From Podaxis mareebaensis (lineage: Eukaryota > Basidiomycota > Agaricomycetes > Agaricales > Agaricaceae), in assembly GCA_018524725.1 (NCBI GenBank), contig JAEUWP010000090.1, positions 1 to 20,689 on the forward strand: a stretch of 20,689 nucleotides of DNA, in the 5' to 3' direction. Positions 9,313 to 17,847 of the stretch are shown here, in pieces. Under the pieces are notes generated by a model, which was given only the letters and a program-made list of their open reading frames with translations, did no database searches and was not told the DNA's origin. The first letter of the stretch is position 1. Every line of letters begins with the position of its first letter. A program made the translations under genes and the position numbers.

Positions 9313-10104
9313 TTAGATGATTTCAATGATTGAAGGCCAGATACTGGAAAGAGGTCAACTGCGTGAATCGGTGCAAGAAATGACAAGTACCTTAGCAAAC
9401 CCACGAGCACCTGGATCACGGCCAATAGGAATGGAATCCACCTGGAAGTCGATTTGTCAAATGATAAAGTAGGTGTTACTAGACACTCACGTCGACATGT
9501 TGAAGTGAGCTGCCCGATACAACCCCATGACCGCGAATCCCAGAACCGCGGAACCGATGACAGCCCCAGCGAGGCCAAAGGCCAGAAATATCAATAGGAC
9601 AAGAATTGCAAGCGTCACGCGTGAGCGGCGCTCGTTTTTCTTATGAGTCTTTACAGTTGATCTTTGTGAGGTCGGAGTTGCTCGTAGGGCCAGTGGGGAA
9701 TGGGGGGAGTGAAGGGGTTGTAAGGGAACATATGCGCTGGCTTCATCTCCGTACGCTAGGTGCTCGCGGTCTATGCTGGAGCTGTCCTCACGGGATTGGT
9801 GGGATGGGAGGGACAGGAGTTGGTAGGGAGTGTGTTGAGGTGGAAAGGCGTAGTTGCAAAAGGCGTAGAATCCACAGACGAAAAAGAAGGGGGTATAGAA
9901 AATGAGGGTCCAGTAAAACGTGAAACGAAATATATCTGCGGGTTCATGAGTGTCAATCGACTGCAAACGTACATCAATGCAGTGCACACCATTTGCGCGG
10001 TAGAGATAAGCACCGCCGGGCTGGACCGGTGAATCGTGGTCAATGTGAAGAATCTCTAAGCCAGGATTGTAGAGCGAAGGCCATGAGGGAGTTGTGGAAG
10101 ACAT
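9313..10104 (-). CDS. Small multi-pass membrane protein of unknown function, spliced
   Basis: Three exons read on the minus strand: 10104-9491, 9441-9391 and 9343-9313. Introns are 9490-9442 (GTGAGT...CCAG, 49 nt) and 9390-9344 (GTACTT...CCAG, 47 nt). Joining them gives ...AHFNMSTWIPFLLAVIQV then LVGLLSIWPSIIEII and a stop, 231 residues. The start chosen is the ATG at 10104 (MSSTTPSWPSLYNPG); an upstream in-frame ATG at 10254 would add a 50-residue tail of poor composition. Hydrophobic segments: about 61-87 (FYWTLIFYTPFFFVCGFYAF), about 163-198 (long, one or two passes, AGAVIGSAVLGFAVMGL) and about 206-224. A polar linker with basic KKNERRSR lies between. A third intron at 9989-9936 (54 nt, GTGTGC...GCAG) is possible; removing it keeps frame and gives YRANDIFRF, 213 residues. 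It resembles conserved uncharacterised fungal integral membrane proteins as I remember them; no function can be assigned. It is not related to the F-box neighbours. Confidence 0.8.
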
Positions 10105-10922
10105 TAATTTCAACAAGGTGGGATGTGGGGAACATGCATGATCAGCGAAGCAGAGGTGCTTGGTCGCAAGAAGCTCGAAAGAATGGGTGTTTGCAGTGAC
10201 CCTGGCGCGTGAACGTGACCCCCGAAATTTGGTTACGTCACCCCGTGCCATCATCGCTCACAGTATATCAACGTACCGAGTCGCGCTTAAAGGGCGCATC
10301 CAGCCAGACCAAGAGACTGCCGTAGGCAGCCGCCGAAAGTCGAACAGCCCCACCAGATAAATAAAATAACGTAAACGTAGTGTGCCTATTAACATCTCTT
10401 TCGGCGAAATGCTTGGGAAAATTACAAATTTGCTCGTCCACCTGTCGAGTCAAACTTATGATGGAGGAGGATTCTTATGACGGTGACTGACCAGAAGGTC
10501 ACAGAAGATGAAGATGCGATATTCTCATTCCTCCGGATGATAAACAAATTTGCCTTGAATAGATGGACGACGCGTACCCGGACCACACTGGTAACGAAAT
10601 CAACATACAACCGTGTTCGAGTCAGGCTTCGGAGTTGTATGTTTCTAATACACTAGCTAGGTGTTGCATTGTGACTCGAGCCTTACGCTCCCTTCCACCC
10701 CCGCTGGTCCCATACCTCGTAAGTCTAAATGCTCTCTGCAATGACCCCAACTCCGGATGGCTAACAAAAGAATGTATGCGAGCCACTACTGAAAACTCGA
10801 AACGAGCTACTCCCGCAACAGAGGCTTAAGACTTGAGCGTAACAGAATCTCACCTTGTGTCATGTATTATACATGCAGAACCAACCGTTCACCACAGCCT
10901 CCGCAACAAACATTCTATGTAC
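10105..10922. other. Promoter region of the membrane-protein gene and 3' flank of an F-box gene
   Basis: Both flanking genes are on the minus strand, so this holds the promoter of the 9313-10104 gene and the 3' end of the 10923-12383 gene. Several short ORFs are present (for example 10563-10829), none with a recognisable protein. No RNA gene or repeat seen. Confidence 0.45.
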
Positions 10923-12383
10923 TCAAATCACCCTCATTGTCAACCTTGGTTCCATCCCTCGAAGTTTCTCCACCGCATCACTAGATAATTCCACACCACT
11001 TGAAATAACCTCCAAATAGAAATCATCAGCCTCCTCCAGTCGCGATTCCAACATCTCAGCAACCGATCCAATGATACCGCTAACAGAAGTCCACGACCCT
11101 CGATTACGAAGAGTGAGTTTCCGCAACCGAGGAAACATCTTTGGCTCCCCAGTCCGTGCAAGTTTATCCATAAGTTCAAAAATAAAAGCTGACTCACAAG
11201 CATCCAACACGAGGTGTTCTATTGGAAGTGTCTCCGGGATAAGGTCAATGAAGAAATCTTCAGTATATGACCTGAGTTTGAGTACTCGTAGTGTCGATGG
11301 CAGACGCTCAAGAAAGGATATGAAGTCCAAGTCCAAGTCCAGAAACGCCTTATTATCCCACCCGAAGAACCCGAGTATTGGGAGATGGGCATACTGGAGT
11401 AAAGCTTGGTTCCACGTTCCAGGGTAGGTCGTCCTTCCCCATTCGAAAACCTCGAGGTCTTGGAATGCCATTGGGTGCATCGTCTGAGGGTGACTATCAT
11501 CCACACATTCGCTCGGGAGGGCAGCGAAAACAGACAATTTGGGACATTGGAAGAACAGTTGGACGCAGGTATCAATGGGGATGTTTTCCAGCTTTAAGCG
11601 GGTGACAAGGGAACCTGAGGGAAGTTGGACTCTGCCCAGGACACGCGTAAGGGCGAGGTAGCGGAGGGATACTAGGCCCGTAAGCCATAGCTCCAGACCA
11701 TTGCGAGCGGCGTCAAAACCAACAGTCAATTTAGTTATTTGGGATAGCTGTGGGACTGTGGTGAACCACCTCTGAGAAGGGTTAATGAGACGCAACTCCT
11801 TCACTCTTGATAAATGGTCGGACAACAACTCGTCTGTATGCGGGTTTGTGAAGGTCGAATCTGGGGGAAAGTCTAGGTATCGCGGGAAACTGAAGTCGAG
11901 GGATAATGGAATTCTGCCGGATCTTCCTAGTGCAAGTGCCATGAAGGAAGAGTGGCGCTCCAAGCTTTCGGGTGTTATGGCAAAAGAGAGTTGTGCCCAC
12001 AACTGCGGAGTAGAATATACGACATCACGCCATCGAGCCGAAACACTGCCGAGGACCAGCTGAAAATATCGGTTCCTGTGAGGAGGTGCAAATACTGTGC
12101 TCATAAGCATCCCCTCCTTCTCTTCCCCTCCCGGACTGGGCAAGACAGCATACTGGAAAATGAGGGAGAGTGTTTCTAGAGGTAGAGAACGTGACGCAGA
12201 CTGAATACTATTCAGTCTTCGAAGCAACGCCGCTTTCTCCTGGTGAAGTTGGGTAATGAGAGCCTCCAGCCGATGTACCTCCTCGTAGATGAGGTTGGTC
12301 TCGTCCCGCGAAGCTCGGTGGAATGAGGGAGACTTGTCGCCATTGGTCGAGTGGCAATACGGGCAGGTTGTATTCGCGGCCAT
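10923..12383 (-). CDS. F-box/leucine-rich protein with N-terminal coiled coil and CPYC motif
   Basis: Intronless 486-residue ORF with an ATG at 12383. A CPYC pair stands at residues 7-10, unique among the four paralogues and with no partner cysteines that would make a zinc finger. Residues about 26-62 (EVHRLEALITQLHQEKAALL) predict a coiled coil. The F-box is at about 66-125 (LPLETLSLIFQYA ... LGSVSARWRDVVYSTPQLW). The leucine-rich remainder carries the signatures LVTRLKL...FFQCPKLSVF and DLEVFEWG. The C-terminal block is shortened (VEKLRGMEPRLTMRVI) and lacks the acidic EVVED tail of the other copies. Inferred role: SCF ubiquitin-ligase adaptor. A fold-back transposon begins 91 bp upstream of the ATG, next to the probable TATA box, so its expression may differ from its paralogues. 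Confidence 0.87.
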   Translation of the reverse strand: MAANTTCPYCHSTNGDKSPSFHRASRDETNLIYEEVHRLEALITQLHQEKAALLRRLNSIQSASRSLPLETLSLIFQYAVLPSPGGEEKEGMLMSTVFAPPHRNRYFQLVLGSVSARWRDVVYSTPQLWAQLSFAITPESLERHSSFMALALGRSGRIPLSLDFSFPRYLDFPPDSTFTNPHTDELLSDHLSRVKELRLINPSQRWFTTVPQLSQITKLTVGFDAARNGLELWLTGLVSLRYLALTRVLGRVQLPSGSLVTRLKLENIPIDTCVQLFFQCPKLSVFAALPSECVDDSHPQTMHPMAFQDLEVFEWGRTTYPGTWNQALLQYAHLPILGFFGWDNKAFLDLDLDFISFLERLPSTLRVLKLRSYTEDFFIDLIPETLPIEHLVLDACESAFIFELMDKLARTGEPKMFPRLRKLTLRNRGSWTSVSGIIGSVAEMLESRLEEADDFYLEVISSGVELSSDAVEKLRGMEPRLTMRVI

Positions 12384-12434
12384 CTGTAAAGAAAGATCTA
12401 CAGGTCGAGCACTACTTGGATTTATTTCAATCCG

Positions 12435-12442
12435 CTTATGTA
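12435..12442 (-). promoter_or_regulatory. Probable TATA-like box of the 10923-12383 F-box gene
   Basis: On the minus strand this reads TACATAAG, followed by CGG, 52 bp before the ATG at 12383. The paralogue at 4637 has TATATAAGCGCG 55 bp before its ATG. The shared string and spacing suggest a common core promoter. The transposon end and its target duplication lie only about 29 bp further upstream. Confidence 0.5.
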
Positions 12443-12473
12443 CATGTCATGTGACACCAGCCCTGTGACGTAT

Positions 12474-13092
12474 CACTGCTGGTGTGCGATTATGTAAGAC
12501 ATGCAGATATCCTGTACTTACATGTCAAAATATCAGCAAACTTTATCTTAGAATCAGATATTTTTAATTTCTGACTGATATCTTATCCCTTAATATTCAA
12601 TAGATATTATACATTTTATGGAGATATAAAAAGCTATGGAAACTAACATATCAACTGATATATCTGGACAAAAGATATGTATTGTATCTATGGGTTATAT
12701 CAACAGTTCATATCAGAACTGTTACCAAGTTACATATGATACGGACAATAAATAAGATATCCTGATGGGAGATACACGAAACAATACATTGTTGTTCTGT
12801 GTATCTCCTAACAATATATCTTACCTATCATTCACACCATATGTAACACGGTAATAATTCTGATATGGGCTGTTAATATAATCAGTAGAGACAGTAAATA
12901 TCTTTAGCATAAATATATTCGAGTGATATGTTGACTTCCTCAGCTTTTTATATTTGAGTGATATGTATGATATCTCTCAAATATTAAGAGATATGATATT
13001 CAAGATACCTGGTTCAGAGATAAGGTTGGTTGATATTTTGACATGTAAATACAGGATATCTACTAGTCTTATATAGTCGTGCTCCAGCAGTG
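12474..13092. mobile_element. Fold-back CACTA-like non-autonomous DNA transposon (619 bp palindrome)
   Basis: The two halves are imperfect inverted copies of each other along nearly their whole length of about 300 bp, meeting near 12787. The left arm begins CACTGCTGG and continues with AGATATCCTGTACTTACATG at 12515. The right arm, reverse complemented, begins CACTGCTGG (from 13092) and continues with AGATATCCTGTATTTACATG. The inner ends match too: GGAGATACAC at 12768 pairs with GTGTATCTCC ending at 12808. Both ends are CACTG, and the element is flanked by TAT at 12471-12473 and 13093-13095. Terminal CACTR with a 3-bp duplication is the hallmark of CACTA (EnSpm) transposons. There is no transposase ORF, so it would have to be mobilised in trans. 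It is AT-rich with many GATATC-like words. If transcribed it would form a long hairpin. Confidence 0.78.
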
Positions 13093-13095
13093 TAT

Positions 13096-13369
13096 GGAAA
13101 GCCGGAGTGACCAGCCTCAGCGGAGCACCCAGAGCCGACTTTGGCATTGCGTACACAGGTGATTTCACCAAATGCCAGCCTGAGGCTGCTGGATGATGAC
13201 AATACCAAATGTAGGCAATGGGACCTCGAACACTGCATACTTGAATAATTTTTCAATGACACTCTATTTTACATAACAAGTACACAGTAAGCGAACAGGC
13301 ATAAGTTGAGCAGGCAACATTGCCAACTCAAAGATTCAATTTCTTGGGGGGATGATGAGTGTGCTGGGA
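13096..13369. other. Intergenic boundary between gene-rich DNA and the CpG-poor island
   Basis: CpGs are still normal to about 13295 (six between 13100 and 13295), then nearly vanish. There is a short imperfect inverted pair, CCAGCCTCAG near 13110 and CTGAGGCTGCTGG near 13180. No gene recognised. Confidence 0.45.
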
Positions 13370-15177
13370 TCACTGGAGTTCCAGTTCAAGAGCTTTGTCA
13401 GGCCCACTACTGCTCCTCCTCCTCTTCATTTTCTTCAACATTGGCTTGCTGGTAGGCTGGGGGATGTCATTCCCAAAGCTATCCTTGCCTGGGTTGCTAT
13501 CCAGGAGCCAACCTACCAGAGGGGTTGGGCATTGCTCATTCCCACTGGTGTCACCACCAATGTCTTCATCATCTGGCTCATGCTCCAAAAGCATCCTTTC
13601 TACCTCTTCAAGAGAAATCTGCTTTTCTTTATATAATCTCCATGCCTTTGGCAGTCAAGGTGAAGTGACAAAGCCCATCCCATGGGTTGAGAATTGTGTT
13701 GTGCACATATTCCATGAGTTTTGGTAATTGAGGGTAGTGCCATGCCAAAGCTGTGGCTTCCAAATAATGAGAGTATTGGAAGCTGCCTGGATGCATATAC
13801 CATGTGAAGCAATGTAGAAATGGCCTCCGTTATCCTTAGGTGAAGCTGACTTGTCAATTGTGCAACTTGTACACCAAGAAATTGAATATATATGTAGTTG
13901 ATGTTCATAGTGAGTGTGGCTATAGATTTGTTGTGAATTGAGTTGCAGAATGTGCTCAGCAGAAAAGGAAACTCACTGGCAGTAATTGTGAGCACAGACA
14001 CCTGTAGGAGGGGCAAGTTGTGCACCATGGAAAGTGAATTCATATCCTGGTATGCTGACCATGTAATCTCCTTCTCCTGTCTCAAGATTATGCTCCATTG
14101 CTCCAGCACCATCCATGCACTTGACTCCAAGATATTTCAGGTACTGGTTGAAGTCTTCAATAACTTTGGGTGGTACAACAGTGTGCATAAGGTTCCAGAA
14201 TAAAGCATAAGCAGAGCTCAATTTCTGCTCAATTTCCTCCAATTCTCCAGGTGCAATCTTTTTGGATTTAAGGTTCTTTACCCAACCAAGCAAAACATCA
14301 CTCCAAAGGCCACAGGAAAGTCCCACCAGTGGAAGTGACCCTGGATCACCCATCTTGTGATATCTATTCAATTATCTAGGCAAGGAGTAAGCTATTGAGT
14401 ACTCACATGGCTTGTCTTCCTCATCTCAACTGCCTTCTCAATAGCATCATCTACAAACTTGACAGCATTGGGATTCTTGCAAACACTTTGGACAACAATG
14501 CAGATCAGTGTTCCATCAGCTTCATCATAAATACACACATCTTGACTAGGTCCAAGATCAAGCTGGAGATGTTTTTCCTTGAGTATAATGATGGGTTTGC
14601 AGGTATCACACCTGTCATGCAACTTGTCATACAGGAGGAATTTTGCATGATGCTTCTTGATTACCACAGTTTCTGCCATAAAGGCTTTTGGAGGTGGGTA
14701 GGGTTTGCTTAATGCTGGTAATGTATACTCTGGAATAGACTTGAGCATCACCTCCTTGTCAACAGCCTTCCAGTTGATTTCTGCTGTTTCAATGAATTGC
14801 TTCTTGGACCAATTGGTATAGACTTTTTCTTTGTGTCAGTATGCAAGGGCTGCAAAGATGTTGGGATAACTTTGGGAGCTATTGTTTATCTATGTTGTAA
14901 AATAGAATATGATTGAATGGGAGTATTTATCAATTGGAAAGTGCTGGGGAATGCAATGCTGCTGAAGATAGTCAAGGAAATGTTCCTGGGTGTGCTGTGT
15001 AGTGGCCATGGAAAGATGGGCACAAGCTTCACTGTTGCCTTCCATAGCCTCAAGAATCTCGCCAGTAGTAAACTTAATTTGCTTCAAGCTCATCTTGGAT
15101 GGGGTTGATGAGTGCTCATATGCAGGAGTCAGATAGGGAAGGGATTTCCCCAATCTCTTTTTTCCATGGCAGACCAT
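13370..15177 (-). pseudogene. 2OG-Fe(II) oxygenase-like (TET/JBP-related?) pseudogene
   Basis: Reads on the minus strand from the ATG at 15177. The recognisable core is GYEFTFHGAQLAPPTGV at about 14030. A clean intron follows at 13976-13920 (GTGAGT...ATAG, 57 nt) that joins in frame to HTHYEHQLHIYSISW, then NGGHFYIASHGI and AASNTLIIWKPQLWHGTT. After FVTSP comes a TGA at 13655-13657, and the frame then runs on (LPKAWRLYKEKQISLEEVE) to a lysine/arginine-rich tail ending at 13370. Further damage: TAG at 14890-14892, TGA at 14836-14838, and a one-base frame mismatch where an intron (GTGAGT at 14406) joins near 14363. I recognise the layout from a large Agaricomycete protein family that I believe is 2-oxoglutarate/Fe(II) oxygenase-like, WHGT being the likely distal metal-binding histidine. 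That assignment is from memory. No functional protein can be made. Confidence 0.65.
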
Positions 15178-15401
15178 AATGAGAGGAATGAGGGATCAAT
15201 GTGGATAAACAGCAATGGGCAAGGATAGGCAAGGATATGTGGATAAAGGAGGATTGATGTGGAATGGCATCAGGGGGTGACTCACAGGAGTGATGTCATT
15301 CCTGATTTAGTAGGCCACTGCATGCCAGTGTACCTTGTTCTTCCTCTCCCATCATCTCATGGCACCACTGACTTCATGGCCACAAAGCTGGGGTGCTGGC
15401 C
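15178..15401. other. 5' flank of the oxygenase-like pseudogene, CpG-free
   Basis: Contains short G/A-rich direct repeats (GGATAGGCAAGGATATGTGGATAAAGGAGGA region near 15225). No gene recognised. It ends in the target site of the solo LTR. Confidence 0.4.
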
Positions 15402-15406
15402 ACTAG

Positions 15407-16053
15407 TGTTACATAGAGACAGTTTCTACATGTCATCTCAGTGCGGAGAGATACTGTCCTAAGACACCCCAGCACTATTAAGTTTCTGAAGCAGAATGCC
15501 TGTCTGTTCTCCGGGGAGAACTAGAGGCTGGCTGGAAATCTCACAGGGACTGCCTAGGGAGAGATACAACTTGTAAGGTTGCAGGCTACTCCATAGGTTT
15601 AGCTGTTATGCCAGTTATCCTGTCGAGGCAGGTAGAGCTCTCATGCAGCAAGAAGATAAAGTGGAAGACAGTCCTTGCTATTCTTGTGCTATGTACAAAT
15701 GATTGTAAAGCTAAGTTCTACTTACTTTATGAGCTATCTAAATACTAAGGCAATTGCTATCCTACATGTCCTAAAGGAGAATCTTCGTAATTACTTCAGT
15801 GCTCTAAGTATAGAAGACCAAGCCTGAGGTAAGATGAGATCTACAGAAGGCAGGCTATTATTATACAACATATCACTAAGTCTGAGTACTAAACATAGTG
15901 TGACTTCAGAAGATCTGAGGTGGGACCGAAGTAGTGATGGAGGACAGGTCAGGGTGGATGCTTGGAGTTGAGAAATGGAAAGACGGTCAACGAATGATGA
16001 GGCGGGAATGTGAGAGAGACATAGATGACAGTGGAAATGAGAGGAGTGTAACA
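15407..16053. mobile_element. Solo LTR of an LTR retrotransposon with 5-bp target duplication
   Basis: The element starts TGTTAC and ends GTAACA, a perfect 6-bp terminal inverted repeat with the TG...CA ends of LTRs. It is flanked by ACTAG at 15402-15406 and ACTAG at 16054-16058, a 5-bp target-site duplication. Length is 647 bp. No protein-coding retrotransposon sequence lies inside or beside it, so it is a solo LTR left by recombination between two LTRs. It holds about eight CpGs while the flanks hold almost none, which marks it as a later insertion. The superfamily (Copia or Gypsy) and orientation cannot be told from the ends alone. Confidence 0.8.
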
Positions 16054-16058
16054 ACTAG

Positions 16059-16509
16059 TACTCACAAAACTATGGCTACAGCTCTTAGCATACCACCATC
16101 TACTCATTGCAGGGGGAGCAGCTTCAATGAGTAGGACACTGCAGCAGCACTAGCCTACATGCAATGCTCCCCTTCTTTCAACTGTGGCCCAGTGCAACCC
16201 AAAAGTCCACCAAGCATGCCAGCACATCACCTTCCATGCTTGCTCCCCTGCTTCTGCTATAACCAAGGCCCCCACAACCTTCTTCACCCTGGGTCTAAAT
16301 GCTCTGCCAAAGCCCACTCAGGAGTCCACAGTGATAGGGTGTCATGCTTGAGAAAATGGGGTGCACTGAAGGGTCAGTTGGTATTAGGTACACTGCTTTT
16401 TTATTCTGTGAGGTGAAGTGCTTACCAGCAAAGCACTCAGCCTCCCTTTGCTGCCCCACCATACTGCACACCCCCACCTCTGCTAACCTGGGTGTCTTGC
16501 CTACCTCAT
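16059..16509. other. CpG-poor decayed DNA upstream of the EF-1alpha fragment
   Basis: CA/TG-rich sequence with short plus-strand ORFs (for example 16159-16416). The high TG/CA content fits heavily deaminated coding or repeat sequence, but I could not identify a parent. Confidence 0.4.
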
Positions 16510-16745
16510 TGCCACCTCTGGCATGGCAGTGCTGCTTCCAACTTGAAGAGTGATTCTGCCAAGGAGGCTACTTCCTTCACTGCCCAGGTCATTGCCCTCA
16601 ACTGCTTCAGCCAGATTGGTGCTTGTTGTGCTTCTGCCCTTGATTGCTACACTGCCTGCATTGCTTGCAAGTTTGCTGGGACTGAGGAGATTGATCACTG
16701 AACTGGCAAGTTGCTCAAAGGCAACACCAAGTTTGTCAAGTCCAG
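16510..16745 (+). pseudogene. Fragment of translation elongation factor EF-1alpha
   Basis: In the frame starting at 16525 the peptide reads AASNLKSDSAKEATSFTAQV, then IALNCFSQIGACCASALDCY, then TACIACKF, EEIDH, a stop, TGKLLKGNTKFVKS. This follows the conserved EF-1alpha stretch (SD..[55 protein letters not shown]) near the start of the last domain. The TGA at 16699-16701 replaces the second arginine of IDRRTGK, and the first arginine is histidine: both are what CpG transitions would give. Homology seems to extend to about 16510 (CTCTGGCATGGCA for the RRGN codons). Only about 75 codons of a roughly 460-codon gene are present, and no intron is visible in them. It is a dead captured piece, not the cell's working gene. 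Confidence 0.78.
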
Positions 16746-17057
16746 GCAGACTGCACCCAGATCATGCCCAGATCTGCCACAACATCCTCTGCACCACCAA
16801 GTTTGCTGAGTTGCCTGCACTCCATATTCACACCCAGATCTGCTGTAATGTCCTTAATACTGCCAAGTTCACTGAGTCCGGACAAATCGCACCCAGATTG
16901 TACCTAGATCTACTGCAACATCCTCAACACTGCCAAGTTCACTGAGTCTAGACAGATCACACCTGGATTGCACCCAGATCTGCTGCAATGTCCTCAATGC
17001 TGCCAAGTTCACCGAGTCCAGACAGATTGTACCCAGATCTGTTGCAGCTCTTGGGAT
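16726..17057. repeat. 70-bp tandem repeat, about 4.7 copies
   Basis: The word (A/G)CCAAGTT(T/C)-(G/A)(C/T)(T/C)(G/A)AG recurs at 16726, 16796, 16862, 16932 and 17002, spacings 70, 66, 70 and 70 bp. Within each unit the order is CCAAGTT..., then CAGA or a variant, CACCCAGAT..., CCCAGATCTGC, ACATCCTC or ATGTCCTC, and back to CCAAGTT. The last unit breaks off at about 17057. The first copy begins inside the EF-1alpha fragment (ACCAAGTTTGTCAAGTCC encodes TKFVKS). Units are not multiples of three, so the array does not encode a repeating peptide. Confidence 0.82.
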
Positions 17058-17847
17058 AAGCTATATTATTCTGAGTCTGATGCCTGGAAAGCTTATGACA
17101 CTTGTTGAGCTATTCAGATACCATGGAGACTGCAAGTTCAGTCTGGAGGCTTTGATGAAGGCTGGTGGGTGGATGCATGAAAAGGATGAACCTGGGATCT
17201 CTGCTAGTACATGAGCCCCTAGAATGATCTCAAGTCTGACACTGACCCTGTACATTCCAGAGGAAGGCATCTGATGAACTATTTGTGACATGAGACTGCT
17301 TATATTCCACCTTGTCCTCTCAAGTTTTACTTGGGGGTAACCCCTCAGTTCCTAAAGGGCACCTGCTTGTGCTATGCTGTGTATCTAGTGAGTGTAGGGT
17401 TACTGATGATAGAGTCATCCTAATATATACCTCAATAGGATCCTGATGCCATCTATGACCTGGATGAGTCCATGGTGATCCCCAAAATGCAAGCCAACAC
17501 TAATGGAATGTCCACCCTATACCAAACATTCCAGACTCACAGGTGCTACCTTCATAGTCTCCTTCAATCTCCACAGTGCAGGAAGATTGGCTGGACATTT
17601 GAGATGTGTATTTACTGACACTAACATCACCCTCCTGTTTGCCTGTGTAGTGTAGATTTAATCTGTCAATGAAATATGTGCCTATATTTTCCAGCTATGC
17701 TTATGGGCTGCTGAGTGTGCACAGTATTGACATATGAATCAAGTGGGGTGAATACCAGTTATTTACTCTGACCATAAAGTTGTAGCAATTAGCAATATGA
17801 AATCAAGGAAAAGAGTGGAGAGTAGTGCATTCCAATAAGGGGAAAAA
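17058..17847. other. CpG-poor decayed DNA with coding-like plus-strand pieces
   Basis: Two short plus-strand stretches look like former coding sequence: RYHGDCKFSLEALMKAGG and KDEPGIS around 17115-17205, and DAIYDLDESMVIPKMQ around 17445-17495. Each is interrupted by stops and I do not recognise the parent. The right end is the 3' flank of the alpha-kinase pseudogene. Confidence 0.35.

Noticed and set aside
8778..9578. 266-codon minus-strand ORF overlapping the membrane-protein gene as a separate gene
   Set aside because: It reads through exon 2 (RWIPFLLAVIQVLVGLL) and both introns of the spliced gene, and the rest has no recognisable protein; splicing explains it fully.
12457..12482. Small palindrome CCAGC...GCTGG with a TGACGTA-like core as an operator
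   Set aside because: Half of it is the transposon terminus and half is flank, so the symmetry is probably chance; no other copy supports a binding site.
13600..14130. 176-codon minus-strand ORF as an independent gene
   Set aside because: It lies in a shifted frame over the oxygenase-like pseudogene and its intron; the other frame carries the family motifs.
15506..15521. GTTCTCC..GGAGAAC hairpin as a terminator or RNA element
   Set aside because: Short, inside the solo LTR, with no U-run or other support.
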